A stretch of 64,000 nucleotides of DNA from Gammaproteobacteria bacterium (GCA_009839505.1 VXPO01000155.1:62001-126000); one strand, 5' to 3'. Shown: positions 1 through 8,679, numbered from the stretch's first letter. The notes: generated by a model not told the origin, from the letters alone. Numbers and translations are program-made.

Positions 1-934
1 CGATCCCGATCCCCTCCCAGGATGCCAATTCCGGTGCCATGGCGAGACGCTCGAATACCTCGAGCGTGAGTTCGAGACGCTCGGCCTCTTCGGCGTCGAT
101 GGTCATGTGGATGTTGCGTGAGGCCGCCTCGTGTGCGAGGTCCAGCACCGTGGGGCCCAGTTCGCGCATCACCCGTTCGCGTTGCAGGGGCTCGAACCGG
201 GGATGCAGCGCCGAAAGCTTGATGGAGATACCCGAAGTCCCGGTCGGGGTAGCGTTCGGGTGGGCCTTGCCCACGGTGCGGATCGCCTGGCGGTATGCCT
301 CGGCATAGCGGTTGGCGTCTTCGTAGGTGCGCGCGCCCTCGCCCAGCATGTCGAACGAAGACAGGCCCGAACCCCTCGAAGGTTCCCGGGCGAGGGCTTC
401 CTCGATCGTGCGTCCCAGGACGAATTCGCCGCCCACGATGCGGACCGCGCGCGACATGGCCGCCCGAGCGACGGACTCGCCGACGCGAGCCGTCAAGCGA
501 TTTACCCACCCCGCGACGTCGCGCGTCACGTCGTCGCCGAGGCCGATCACGTTGCCCGTCAGCATCAGTGCCCACGTGGAGGCGTTGAGAAACACGGAGT
601 CCGAGTGGCCCACGTGCTCCGCCCAGTTCGCGGTGCCGATCTTCTCGGCGATCAACGCCTCCGCCGTGTCGTCGTCGGGAATCCGCAGCAGGGCCTCGCT
701 GATGCACAGCAGCGCGATACCCTCCTCGTTGGACAAGCCGTATTCCTGCAGGAACAGATCGAGCAGCGAGCGTTCGTCTGCACGGCTCCGACATCCCTCG
801 ACCAGGTCGCGCGCCCGGGTGAGCACCCGTTGGCGCTCGGCGTACGTGAACGGCGCCTCGGCGAGACGCGAGCGCACCGCTTCGCGTTCCGATTGCGAAC
901 CCGCGGCGGTGATGGCGGCCCAGGGATCGGACAC
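1..934 (-). CDS. putA: PutA-type proline dehydrogenase, N-terminal part (runs off the window)
   Basis: This is the first about 311 codons of a proline dehydrogenase of the PutA family, which oxidises proline to pyrroline-5-carboxylate with FAD. If it is the full bifunctional enzyme, it then makes glutamate through a C-terminal aldehyde dehydrogenase domain that would lie outside the window. I translated the minus strand by hand. It gives a PutA-like helical N-terminus (LLCISEALLRIPD, TANWAEHVGHSDS) and the ProDH core (SGISIKLSALHPRFEPLQ, then NIHMTIDAEEAERLELTLEV). The start chosen is a GTG at 934, five bases after the stop of the flavoprotein gene upstream, so the two are probably cotranscribed. 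Whether the protein is bifunctional cannot be seen here. Confidence 0.85.
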   Translation of the reverse strand, partial: MSDPWAAITAAGSQSEREAVRSRLAEAPFTYAERQRVLTRARDLVEGCRSRADERSLLDLFLQEYGLSNEEGIALLCISEALLRIPDDDTAEALIAEKIGTANWAEHVGHSDSVFLNASTWALMLTGNVIGLGDDVTRDVAGWVNRLTARVGESVARAAMSRAVRIVGGEFVLGRTIEEALAREPSRGSGLSSFDMLGEGARTYEDANRYAEAYRQAIRTVGKAHPNATPTGTSGISIKLSALHPRFEPLQRERVMRELGPTVLDLAHEAASRNIHMTIDAEEAERLELTLEVFERLAMAPELASWEGIGI

Positions 935-938
935 CCGC

Positions 939-2465
939 CTACCCCCGTCCCCGGGCGGCATTCGTCCCGGCTTGACGACCGAACACCGCGCCCGAAGTCA
1001 GTCCCGTCCCACCGGGATAGTTGAAGTAGTACAGCCCGCCGACAAGCTCGCCGGCGGCGAACAGGCCCGGGATGGGTTCGCCATCCTCTCCGAGAACGCG
1101 GGCCTCGGCATCGACCGCCAAGCCCCCAAAGGTGAACGTGATCCCGCAGGTCACCCCGTACGCCTCGAACGGCGGCGTGTCCAGGCGGTTGGCCCAGTTC
1201 GACTTCGGCACCTCGAGACCACGCGTTCCACGACCGTCCCGGACCGTGGGGTCGAAGGGCGTCCCGGTGTCGACGGCGGCATTGAAACGCTCGATCTCGG
1301 CGACGAGTTCCGGAGCGTTCATGGTCTCCATCGTCGCGATCCTCGTGGCCAAGGCGTCGAGGCTGTCGGCCGTCGCCTTGGTGACCCTGCCGATGCGGTA
1401 TTCGTCGCGCAACAGGGGCGAGACCTTGGCATCGAAAATCTGCCAGGCGCACTGCCCGGGCTGCCTGAGTACTTCGCCACCGTAGCGGGCATAGGTGTAG
1501 TTGCGAAAGTCAGCGCCCTCGTCCACGAAACGCCGTCCGTCCGTGTTGACCATGATGCCCAGCGGATAGGAGTGTTTCTGGAAATTGTCGCCGACGTCGA
1601 GGTCGCCGAACTCAGGCGCGTTGAGATCCCAGCCGACCGCATGGCAACCCGAATAGTTGCCCCGCGTCGCGGCACCGATGGCGACCGCCATGCGGATGCC
1701 GTCACCGGTGTTGAAGCGGCTGCCGCGCACCTTGGCCAAGTCCCAGCCGGGCCCCAGGTAGCGGGCTCGCCACGCCGGGTTCGCCTCGAACCCCCCGCAG
1801 GCGAGCACCACCGCATCCGCCGCCAAGGTGTTCGCTTCGGAACCGTTGCCTACACGCACGTCGAACCCGTCGGCGGTCCTGTCGAGGGCCGTGGCACGTG
1901 CGCCGAAACGCACGTCCACGCCGGCCTCGTCGGCGATGGCGCCCAGCGAATCCACGAGCCCCGGACCACCGCCCCAGGCCTCGACCGTGACGCCGCCCCA
2001 GAAGCGAACCTTGCCCCCGACTTCGAAGGACTGGCGACCGTACAACGGCAGGAAACGCACCCCCTTGTCCCGCATCCAGCACAGCGTCTCGAAGCTCGAG
2101 TCGATGAGCCGTTCCGCCAGTTCCGGATCGGTCCGGTACTGCGTGACCCGGCCGAGATCGTCGTAGAAGCGCTCGCGGCTGTAGCTGCCGAAATCAACGC
2201 GTTCGACCTCGTCGGCCGACAGGTCCGGCATAAGCCGCTTGAGATCGTCGACACCTGAGTACACGGTGCGCATGGCGCCGGCGGTGAACCGCGTATTGCC
2301 GCCCCGCAGCGCATGGGGCGCCCGTTCCAGCACCGTCACGTCGGCACCGGCTTCGCGCGCGGCAATGGCTGCATTGAGTGCCGCGTTGCCGGCGCCGATT
2401 ACAGCGACGTGGGTCAAGTCGGATTCCAGCTGCGACAACGGAGCGCAGACTACCGGGACGGGCAT
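939..2465 (-). CDS. FAD-dependent dehydrogenase, TcuA/fumarate-reductase flavoprotein family
   Basis: This is a 508-residue flavoprotein of the succinate dehydrogenase/fumarate reductase flavoprotein superfamily, closest in layout to FAD-dependent tricarballylate dehydrogenase (TcuA). The N-terminus has the dinucleotide-binding motif VIGAGNAALNAAIAAREAG followed by an acidic residue in VTVLERAP. The C-terminus has the typical GLFAAGELVGGLYYFNYPGG and GLTSGAVFGRQAG segments that bind FAD. No signal peptide is seen, so it is probably cytoplasmic. It lies just upstream of putA in the same direction with a four-base gap, which suggests coupled expression. The true substrate is unknown: related proteins act on tricarballylate, ketosteroids or other dicarboxylates, and no tcuB or tcuC partner is adjacent. 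Confidence 0.8.
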   Translation of the reverse strand: MPVPVVCAPLSQLESDLTHVAVIGAGNAALNAAIAAREAGADVTVLERAPHALRGGNTRFTAGAMRTVYSGVDDLKRLMPDLSADEVERVDFGSYSRERFYDDLGRVTQYRTDPELAERLIDSSFETLCWMRDKGVRFLPLYGRQSFEVGGKVRFWGGVTVEAWGGGPGLVDSLGAIADEAGVDVRFGARATALDRTADGFDVRVGNGSEANTLAADAVVLACGGFEANPAWRARYLGPGWDLAKVRGSRFNTGDGIRMAVAIGAATRGNYSGCHAVGWDLNAPEFGDLDVGDNFQKHSYPLGIMVNTDGRRFVDEGADFRNYTYARYGGEVLRQPGQCAWQIFDAKVSPLLRDEYRIGRVTKATADSLDALATRIATMETMNAPELVAEIERFNAAVDTGTPFDPTVRDGRGTRGLEVPKSNWANRLDTPPFEAYGVTCGITFTFGGLAVDAEARVLGEDGEPIPGLFAAGELVGGLYYFNYPGGTGLTSGAVFGRQAGTNAARGRG

Positions 2466-2541
2466 TCCTTAGAAACCCCATCCGCGACGACTAGCGGTTA
2501 GGCTATTCTCATCTCGTCAGACCGACCAATGGGTACTCGCC

Positions 2542-2910
2542 ATGCAAACGGTCACCATGCTCTACGCCGAGGACGTCGTGGATACGTCGCGGTGGTACCA
2601 GAACTTTCTCGGTCTCCGTTCCGGTCACGGCGGCCCGGAGTTCGAGATGCTGCTGGACGGCGACAACCTGCTACTCCAACTTCACGAACTCCAGGCCGAC
2701 CACGACCACGGAGCGACGACAACGCAACCCCTGGGCCACGGCGTGCTCGTGTTCGTGTACGTGGACGACGCCGACGCGGCCTACGCCCGCGCCAAGGAAC
2801 TGGATATCGAGATCGTAGGCGACATGCAGTACAACCCGATGGCGCGGATGAAGGAGTTCACTGTCAAGGATCCCAATGGCTACGCCATCGGTGTATGTGA
2901 AACGACCTAA
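2542..2910 (+). CDS. VOC-superfamily (glyoxalase/dioxygenase fold) protein
   Basis: This 122-residue single-module protein of the vicinal oxygen chelate superfamily starts MQTVTMLYAEDVVDTSRWYQ, the usual first beta strand and helix (the WYQNFLGL turn). It ends with KEFTVKDPNGYAIGVCE, the usual last strand with a DPNG turn and a glutamate in the metal-ligand position. The length fits one VOC domain of two beta-alpha-beta units. The function could be lyase, dioxygenase or antibiotic resistance, and nothing here decides between them. It is divergent from the TcuA-like gene and convergent with lpxC (17-base gap), so it is probably a single transcription unit. Confidence 0.75.
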   Translation: MQTVTMLYAEDVVDTSRWYQNFLGLRSGHGGPEFEMLLDGDNLLLQLHELQADHDHGATTTQPLGHGVLVFVYVDDADAAYARAKELDIEIVGDMQYNPMARMKEFTVKDPNGYAIGVCETT

Positions 2911-2927
2911 GTGCTCTCAGGGAGACG

Positions 2928-3905
2928 TCAAGCGCCGTTGCTTGATGCGGCGTGTCGGGTTGCACCGACCGGCGGGCAGAGCTGGATCGGTTGCCTAGCG
3001 CCGTTTTCGAAGGTCACCGACCGATAGGCGCCGGAATCCGCGAGGAGCTGCCGTAGCAACGCGATGTTGGAGCCGTGCCCCGACTGATAGCCGGTGAACG
3101 TGCCCATGATCGGGTGTCCGGCCAAGTAGAGGTCGCCAATCGCGTCGAGCATCTTGTGGCGGACGAACTCGTCCTCGTAGCGCAGGCCCTCGTGATTGAG
3201 GACACCGTCGTCGTCGACCACGACCGCGTTCTCCAAGCTCCCACCCCGAACGAGGTCCATCGCACGCAGTCGCTCGATGTCCGCGAGAAACCCAAAGGTC
3301 CGGGCCCGGCTCACATCGCGGATGAACGTACGGGACGAGAAGTCCAGCTCGGCGTGCTGGCACTGCCTGCGGAAGAACGGATGGTCGTAGTTCATCGTGT
3401 ACTCGACGCGAAACCCGTCGTGCGGAGCTAGGCGGGTCGATGCACTCCCATCGGTCCAGCAGACTTCCCCGGTGATTTCGATGAACCGCCGCGGGACAGG
3501 CTGCTCCACGATCCCGGCCGCACGGATGAGCCGCACGAACGGTGCCGCGCTGCCGTCCATGATGGGCAACTCCACGGCGTTAACCTCGACGAGTGCGTTG
3601 TCCACGCCTAAACCCGCGAAGGCGGCCATCAGGTGTTCCACGGTGGAGACCCGGACTTGCCCGCTGCCCAGGCTCGTGGCGAGCTGGGTGTCGACGACAT
3701 TCTCGGGACAGGCCTTGACGTGTGCATCGCAGCCGAGGTCGGAACGAACGAACACGATGCCGGTGTCGGGTGGCGCCGGTCGAATCGTCAACTCGACGTC
3801 GTCGCCCGTGTGCAGCCCCACCCCCGCCGTAGCAACCTCTTCCGAGAGGGTTCTCTGTCTTATCAAGTCACGCAACCAGTTTTTGGATCGGTCAACATCG
3901 GGCAC
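2928..3905 (-). CDS. lpxC: UDP-3-O-acyl-N-acetylglucosamine deacetylase (lipid A synthesis)
   Basis: LpxC is the zinc deacetylase that commits UDP-GlcNAc derivatives to lipid A, in the cytoplasm. Visible hallmarks are RQRTLSEEVATAGVGLHTG at the N-terminus, STVEHLMAAFAGLGVDN (first zinc His), and HKMLDAIGDLYLAGHP (second zinc His plus Asp), with the catalytic His region SGHGSN near residue 280. The frame opens at a GTG (3905), but a TTG at 3866 (M-IRQRTL...) aligns exactly with the E. coli LpxC start. The first 13 residues may therefore not be translated. Neither start has a strong ribosome site. In E. coli lpxC directly follows ftsZ; here two unrelated lipoprotein-type genes on the opposite strand separate them. 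Confidence 0.93.
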   Translation of the reverse strand: MPDVDRSKNWLRDLIRQRTLSEEVATAGVGLHTGDDVELTIRPAPPDTGIVFVRSDLGCDAHVKACPENVVDTQLATSLGSGQVRVSTVEHLMAAFAGLGVDNALVEVNAVELPIMDGSAAPFVRLIRAAGIVEQPVPRRFIEITGEVCWTDGSASTRLAPHDGFRVEYTMNYDHPFFRRQCQHAELDFSSRTFIRDVSRARTFGFLADIERLRAMDLVRGGSLENAVVVDDDGVLNHEGLRYEDEFVRHKMLDAIGDLYLAGHPIMGTFTGYQSGHGSNIALLRQLLADSGAYRSVTFENGARQPIQLCPPVGATRHAASSNGA

Positions 3906-4239
3906 CGCGTCTCGTCAATGGCAGACGGGTTCCTACGATGGTCGAACCCTGCTCCCCCAGCGTGTTTCCCCACCCATTCGTCGCGCCCAGATACTATCCG
4001 AACCGCCATTGGGCATTTGTAACATTGTGTGTCGGCTGGACTTTTTGTCGGCGCGTCCGTGACAGGCTGTACCCGTCGGATGCATCGCGATTTCGAAGCG
4101 CTCATGCCGAGGCCTGACCCGTTACACTGCCGCCGACTTCCCGATGGGTGCCGTGCAACGGATGGAACAGACTCGGCCATTCGACCGGCAGTAGCCGCCC
4201 TGCTGACCATCCATCGGCAGATGCAACGGACTTGAGCCG
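3906..4239. other. Intergenic region between divergent lpxC and the CRTAC1-type gene
   Basis: This 334-base gap has no convincing gene; the short open frames across it lack any recognisable protein pattern. It should hold the promoters of lpxC (leftward) and of the 4240 gene (rightward). The AT-richer stretch at about 3985-4050 is the most promoter-like part, but I cannot name a convincing -35/-10 pair. Confidence 0.4.
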
Positions 4240-5925
4240 ATGAGACCATCAATACGCGTCGTGGGCATGGCGCTGGTCGTTGTGCCGATCGGCTGCGAAC
4301 CCCCAGGCCAAGGCGAGGACTGGTTCGTCGACACGGCACCCGAAGTCGGTCTGCTCTTCCACCACACGTCGGGCGTCGAGGGCGAGTTCCTGTTGCCGGA
4401 AACGATGGGATCCGGCCTGGCGGTCTTCGACTATGACAACGACGGCGACCTCGACGTGTATTTCGTCAACGCCGACGCGGAAACCGACCCGGCGCTCGTC
4501 TCCGGCAACCGGTTGTTTCGTCAGGACGCTGACGGGGTCTTCCTCGACGCCACGGAAGAAGCCGGGTTGGGTGACACCGGTTTCGGCATGGGCGTGGCCC
4601 TTGGCGACATCGACAACGACGGTGACCTCGATCTCCTGGTCACGAACGTCGGTCCCAACCGGCTCTACCGGAACAACGCCGATGGCACCTTCTCCGACAT
4701 CACCGAGAACGCCGGTATCGAGGGCTCGCGCTGGTCCACGTCGGCCGCGTTCTGCGACATCGACGACGACGGGTTGTTGGATCTCTACATCGCGAACTAC
4801 GTCACCAACGAGCCGCCCCACGCCTGCGCGAGCGGCACGGGCGAGCCCGACTACTGCGGCCCCAACATCTACCGCGGCGTCCCCGACCGCCTGTATCGGA
4901 ACGATGGTGGCCGGTTTGACGACATCAGCGCCTCGAGCGGCATCGCCGAGACGGCCCGCAATGGGTTGGGGGTGGTGTGTTTCGATTTCGACGGCGATGC
5001 CAGGGATGATTTCCTCGTCGCCAACGACGGAGAGCGCAATCAACTCTGGCGAAACCAGGGCGGCGGCAGGTTCGTCGATCGCGCCGTGCGGTTCGGCGTC
5101 GCCACCAACATCGAAGGCGTTAACGAGGCCAGCATGGGCATCGCCCTGGGCGACGTCGACGGCGACCTGCGTGCAGATGCGCTCATGACGCATTTGGCCG
5201 GCGAGACCAATACCCTCTACGTCGCGGATTCGATGGGCATGCTGCTGGACTCCTCGGCGTTGTCCGGTGTCGGCTATCCGAGCATCGCGGACACCGGTTT
5301 CGGCGTCGCCCTGGCGGACCTTGACCAAGACGCGGACCTCGATCTGGCGGTGGCCAACGGCCGAGTACAGCGCAGTCCCGACTCGGCCGGCCCCGCGAAC
5401 GGCGAGTCGCCAACAGACATCTTCCGGCGTCTCTACGCCGAGCCGAACCTGCTCATGGTGAACGACGGCCAAGGCCGGTTCGACGACCACTGCCACCAAA
5501 GCCCTGGTTTCTGCACGGCCACCGAAGTGAGCCGCGGTCTGCTCACCGCCGACATCGATGCCGATGGCGACCTGGACATTCTGGTCACGAACGCCAACGG
5601 CCCGGCAAGCCTTTACCGGAACGACATTCCCCGCAAGGGAAACTGGCTCAAACTTCGCCTTGCCGACCCGGTCGTGCGTCGGGATGCCATCGGCGCCACG
5701 GTGAGTGTGCGGCTAGGCGATACCTGGCAGATGAGGCCCGTGGTCCACGCCACCAGCTATCTGTCGAGCGCCGACGCACAGGTGCACTTCGGACTAGGAA
5801 CGGCCGACGCTGTCGACGCCATCGAGGTGATCTGGCCCGACGGTACGCGCGAGCGGTTCCCTGGCAGCCCTGCAAACCTGTCGACCGTGATCCGCAAGGG
5901 CACGGGAAGCACGGTCGGCGCCTGA
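4240..5925 (+). CDS. CRTAC1-type FG-GAP/VCBS repeat protein with C-terminal ASPIC/UnbV domain
   Basis: This is a 561-residue exported protein. The N-terminus is hydrophobic and ends VVPIGCEPP, a weak lipobox, so it may be a lipoprotein. Seven calcium-loop-like repeats follow, for example DYDNDGDLDVYFVN, DIDNDGDLDLLVTN, DIDDDGLLDLYIANY, DLDQDADLDLAVANG and DIDADGDLDILVTN. They form the beta-propeller of FG-GAP/VCBS proteins. The last about 100 residues (GNWLKLRL..., then IEVIWPDGTRERF) are an ASPIC/UnbV domain. Proteins with this layout are thought to bind ligands or mediate adhesion outside the cell; no enzymatic role is established. The gene is followed after two bases by a TPR lipoprotein gene, a pairing that points to a joint role. 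It sits oddly between lpxC and ftsZ. Confidence 0.85.
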   Translation: MRPSIRVVGMALVVVPIGCEPPGQGEDWFVDTAPEVGLLFHHTSGVEGEFLLPETMGSGLAVFDYDNDGDLDVYFVNADAETDPALVSGNRLFRQDADGVFLDATEEAGLGDTGFGMGVALGDIDNDGDLDLLVTNVGPNRLYRNNADGTFSDITENAGIEGSRWSTSAAFCDIDDDGLLDLYIANYVTNEPPHACASGTGEPDYCGPNIYRGVPDRLYRNDGGRFDDISASSGIAETARNGLGVVCFDFDGDARDDFLVANDGERNQLWRNQGGGRFVDRAVRFGVATNIEGVNEASMGIALGDVDGDLRADALMTHLAGETNTLYVADSMGMLLDSSALSGVGYPSIADTGFGVALADLDQDADLDLAVANGRVQRSPDSAGPANGESPTDIFRRLYAEPNLLMVNDGQGRFDDHCHQSPGFCTATEVSRGLLTADIDADGDLDILVTNANGPASLYRNDIPRKGNWLKLRLADPVVRRDAIGATVSVRLGDTWQMRPVVHATSYLSSADAQVHFGLGTADAVDAIEVIWPDGTRERFPGSPANLSTVIRKGTGSTVGA

Positions 5926-5927
5926 GT

Positions 5928-7334
5928 ATGGTCATCGTCGGGAATCGCCGTCTGGTCGCGGCACTTGCTGCACTGGTTCTGTCCGGATGTGCGGAACAAA
6001 CGTCCGAATCCACCATCCCCAACATCCCTACCGTCGAAACCCGGGGTATGGAGGCACCCGTCCGGATCCTGATCGACGCCGTCGCACGTAACCTCGAGGG
6101 CGACCGCCACTCGGCCATCGCCTGGGGAAGGCTCGGGCGGGTCTACCACGCCCACGAGCTGTATACCCCGGCGCTCGTCTGCTACGAGCAGGCAATTCGG
6201 CTGGACCGAGACGACTACCAGTGGCCCTACCTCGCTGCCCACGCCGCCTCGCAGGTCGACAAGGACGCTGCGGTGGCGCTTTTCGAGCAGGCACGCAAGC
6301 GGGCGCCGCGCCATGCCACGGTTCTTGTCGCCCAGGGCGAGCTTCTTCGGCAGCTGGGTCGCTCAGACGACGCTCGTGATGCCTTCCTGGCAGCGCTCGA
6401 AGCCGATGACCGGTCCAGCTTTGCACGCGTGGGATTGGCCAGAGTGGCGCTCGTCGAGGGCGACTTGCCGCGAGCGCGGTCCCTGCTTGAACGAGCCGCC
6501 GAATTGACGCCGACCGACGGCAGCATCTATCCCCTGCTCACCCGGGTCCATGCACGGCTCGGCGAGTCCGATCTGGCCGTACGCGCCGAATGGCTCGCCA
6601 AGGTCCACGACACGCCGCTGGCACCCCGCGACCCGGCGCTCGACGCAATGCGAGGACTCGCCGCGAACTCGCACGCGCTGGCCTCGGCTGGGACGGCCCT
6701 CGCCGCACGCGGCGAACTACGCGCAGCCGAGGCGCAGTTCCGCAAGGTGCTCTCGATCCGTCCGGGCACACCCCAGGACCTCGGCAATCTCGCCACCGTG
6801 CTGTCACGCCAAGGTCGGCACGCCGAGGCGATGGAATTCTTCGCCCGGGGCCTCGCCGGGAGCCCCGACGACATCGTCCTGTTGAGCCACCAGGGACTGA
6901 CACAGATGATGATCGGCGACGTGGAAGCCGCGGAGGCCTCCCTTAAGCGCGCGGCGACCCTCGATCCGTCCTATCCGCAGGGACAGTTCAATCTCGGCAC
7001 GCTTCGCTTCGGTCAGGGCAGGCACCGGGATGCCATCGCTCTCTTCCAACGCACGCTGGCCCTCGATCCCGGACTGACGGACGCCTACCTCAACCTCGGT
7101 AGTGCCCATGCGGCTGTCGAAGAATTCGAAGCCGCACTCGAGCCTTGGAAGCGGTTGCGCGAGATCCAACCGGACAACGCATCGCTGATCCACAACATTG
7201 CGCTGGCGAACGCCCGACTCGGAAGGCTCGACACCGCCATAGCCGAGTTCCAGCGCGCCATCCAACTAGACCCCGACAGCCCCGCCAGCCGCCGCGAGCT
7301 GGCGCGTGCCCGAGCCCGCCAACGTCAAGACTAG
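5928..7334 (+). CDS. Tetratricopeptide-repeat lipoprotein
   Basis: This is a 468-residue TPR protein. Residues 1-21 (MVIVGNRRLVAALAALVLSGC) form a classical lipoprotein signal with lipobox LSGC, so the mature protein is probably membrane-anchored in the periplasm. TPR units run through most of the rest, for example AIAWGRLGRVYHAHELYTPA near residue 65 and AYLNLGSAHAAVEEFEAALE near 390, ending with ALANARLGRLDTAIAEFQRA. It follows the FG-GAP/UnbV gene by two bases and is surely in the same operon, so it may scaffold that protein. Its TAG stop lies in the CTAG tetramer that forms the left border of the multi-hairpin element at 7331. Confidence 0.85.
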   Translation: MVIVGNRRLVAALAALVLSGCAEQTSESTIPNIPTVETRGMEAPVRILIDAVARNLEGDRHSAIAWGRLGRVYHAHELYTPALVCYEQAIRLDRDDYQWPYLAAHAASQVDKDAAVALFEQARKRAPRHATVLVAQGELLRQLGRSDDARDAFLAALEADDRSSFARVGLARVALVEGDLPRARSLLERAAELTPTDGSIYPLLTRVHARLGESDLAVRAEWLAKVHDTPLAPRDPALDAMRGLAANSHALASAGTALAARGELRAAEAQFRKVLSIRPGTPQDLGNLATVLSRQGRHAEAMEFFARGLAGSPDDIVLLSHQGLTQMMIGDVEAAEASLKRAATLDPSYPQGQFNLGTLRFGQGRHRDAIALFQRTLALDPGLTDAYLNLGSAHAAVEEFEAALEPWKRLREIQPDNASLIHNIALANARLGRLDTAIAEFQRAIQLDPDSPASRRELARARARQRQD

Positions 7335-7482
7335 GGAAGCTCTGATTCAGAGCTTCCCTAGCGCGGCACAAGGATGTGCCGCCAAATTCGATGGCGCAAG
7401 CCATTGAATTTGTGAGCAAAACAAAACCGCGATTTTGTTTTGCTCCTGATCAAGCCCATGGACGGGCTTGATCAGAGGTTTG
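7331..7482 (+). mobile_element. Multi-hairpin MITE-like element, full-length copy 1
   Basis: Five hairpins stand in a row with almost no spacers: 7331-7361 (14-bp arms), 7363-7382 (8-bp arms, loop AGGA), 7384-7411 (12-bp arms with one G.T pair, GCAA loop), 7415-7444 (12-bp arms) and 7446-7475 (12-bp arms). AGGTTT follows. The ends carry imperfect inverted repeats (AAGCTCTGAT at the left, AACCTCTGAT read inward from the right). The element is flanked by CTAG at 7331-7334 and again at 7483-7486, which looks like a 4-bp target duplication. It lies between convergent genes and overlaps the stop codon of the TPR gene. About 97% identical to the copy at 24618. No transposase is present, so it would need one supplied in trans. 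Confidence 0.8.
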
Positions 7483-8622
7483 CTAGTCGGCTTGGCGCCG
7501 GAGGAACGCTGGAATGTCCAGGTAGTCCGCGTCCGCCGGTCGCGGCCGGGCCCCGGCGTCTTCGTCCGTTGCGCTCCTGCGCATCACCGTGGGACGGTCG
7601 AAATCGGCGTAGTCGAACGTTCCGGTCTTGGCCGGCACCGGCACGGGCTCCCTGACGAGCTCGGGTTTCCCGTCGGACAGCCCGGTGGCCACGATCGTGA
7701 TGCGCATCTCGTCGCCAAGGTCTTCGTCGTTGACGGTGCCGATCACCAACGTCGCACTCTTCGACGCAATGCCGCGGACCGCCTGGCCGATCTCGTGGAA
7801 TTCCCGAACCCCCACGCTCGGCGCGGTCGTGATGTTCACAACCACGCCTCGAGCCCCGCTCAGGTCGACGCCTTCTAGAAGGGGGCTGCGCACGGCCTCT
7901 TCGATCGCCACACTGGCCCGGTCGCTGCCCGAGGCTTGGCCCGTGCCCATGATGGCCATGCCACGCTCGGACATCACGGTCCGCACATCGGCGAAGTCGA
8001 CGTTCATCTTGCCGGGTCGGATGATGATGTCGGAAATTCCTCGGACGGCACCGAGCAGAACATCGTCGGCGGCGGCGAATGCCTCGTCCATGGAGGCGTT
8101 GTCGTCGAGAACGTCCTGCAGCTTGTCGTTGGATATGGCGATCACGGAATCCACGTGCTGGCTCACCTCGGCGATCCCCTGCTCGGCTACCTTGGTGCGA
8201 TTCTCGAACTCGAACGGCTTGGTCACCACGGCCACCGCCAAGGCACCGAGTTCCTTCGCCACCTCGGCGACCACCGGCGCCGCCCCCGTGCCCGTTCCAC
8301 CACCCATTCCAGCCGTCACGAACACCATGTCCGCGCCGGAGAGGGCTTCATGGATCCGGTCGCGATCCTCCATCGCCGCCTGGCGTCCCACCTCGGGGCT
8401 CGCGCCCGCGCCCAGACCCTTGGTGATGTTCGCTCCCAGCTGCAGCGTGGTCGGTGCGTGAACGTTGTCCAACGCCTGGGCATCGGTATTGGCGGCAATG
8501 AAGTCGACGCCTTCGACGCAGCTCCTCACCATGTGCTGGACCGCGTTGCCGCCGCCGCCGCCGACTCCGATCACCTTGATGACCGCACTGCGCGGCGGGG
8601 TGTCTACCATTTCGAATGACAT
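7483..8622 (-). CDS. ftsZ: Cell division GTPase FtsZ
   Basis: FtsZ is the tubulin homologue that forms the cytokinetic ring. The 379-residue protein shows the GTP-binding start VIGVGGGGGNAVQHM, the tubulin signature GGGTGTGAAPVVAEVA and the T7-loop region GKMNVDFADVRTVM. It ends with the conserved peptide DYLDIPAFLRRQAD, which binds FtsA and ZipA. The start ATG at 8622 has a good AAGGAG ribosome site about nine bases upstream. It is the last gene of the dcw operon, 57 bases after ftsA. Its TAG stop lies in the CTAG that borders the hairpin element. LpxC, the usual next gene, is more than 3.5 kb away. Confidence 0.97.
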   Translation of the reverse strand: MSFEMVDTPPRSAVIKVIGVGGGGGNAVQHMVRSCVEGVDFIAANTDAQALDNVHAPTTLQLGANITKGLGAGASPEVGRQAAMEDRDRIHEALSGADMVFVTAGMGGGTGTGAAPVVAEVAKELGALAVAVVTKPFEFENRTKVAEQGIAEVSQHVDSVIAISNDKLQDVLDDNASMDEAFAAADDVLLGAVRGISDIIIRPGKMNVDFADVRTVMSERGMAIMGTGQASGSDRASVAIEEAVRSPLLEGVDLSGARGVVVNITTAPSVGVREFHEIGQAVRGIASKSATLVIGTVNDEDLGDEMRITIVATGLSDGKPELVREPVPVPAKTGTFDYADFDRPTVMRRSATDEDAGARPRPADADYLDIPAFLRRQAD

Positions 8623-8679
8623 CTCATGACTCCTTGTCGTCTTATGCCTTCCTTAGCCAACCTGTGACCCGGGGCCGGA

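Noticed and set aside
327..2258. Long open frame of 643 codons on the plus strand
   Set aside because: It lies opposite the PutA and TcuA-like genes, which have clear family motifs; its own translation is low-complexity Arg/Pro-rich and matches nothing recognisable.
3863..4339. Possible small gene or longer lpxC start upstream of lpxC
   Set aside because: The frame is rich in Arg, Ser and Pro and shows no family pattern, and it overlaps the divergent gene's start.
7360..7420. Open frame with the same protein start (MLTNSMACAIEFGG) at 7419 and 24705 on the minus strand
   Set aside because: It is only the translation of the repeated hairpin element running into shadow frames of neighbouring genes; the two proteins diverge at the element edge.
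7384..7444. Possible rho-independent terminators in the hairpin element
   Set aside because: The hairpins are strong, but none is followed by a run of T on the transcribed strand; the T-rich part is inside a stem arm. A termination role is possible but not shown.
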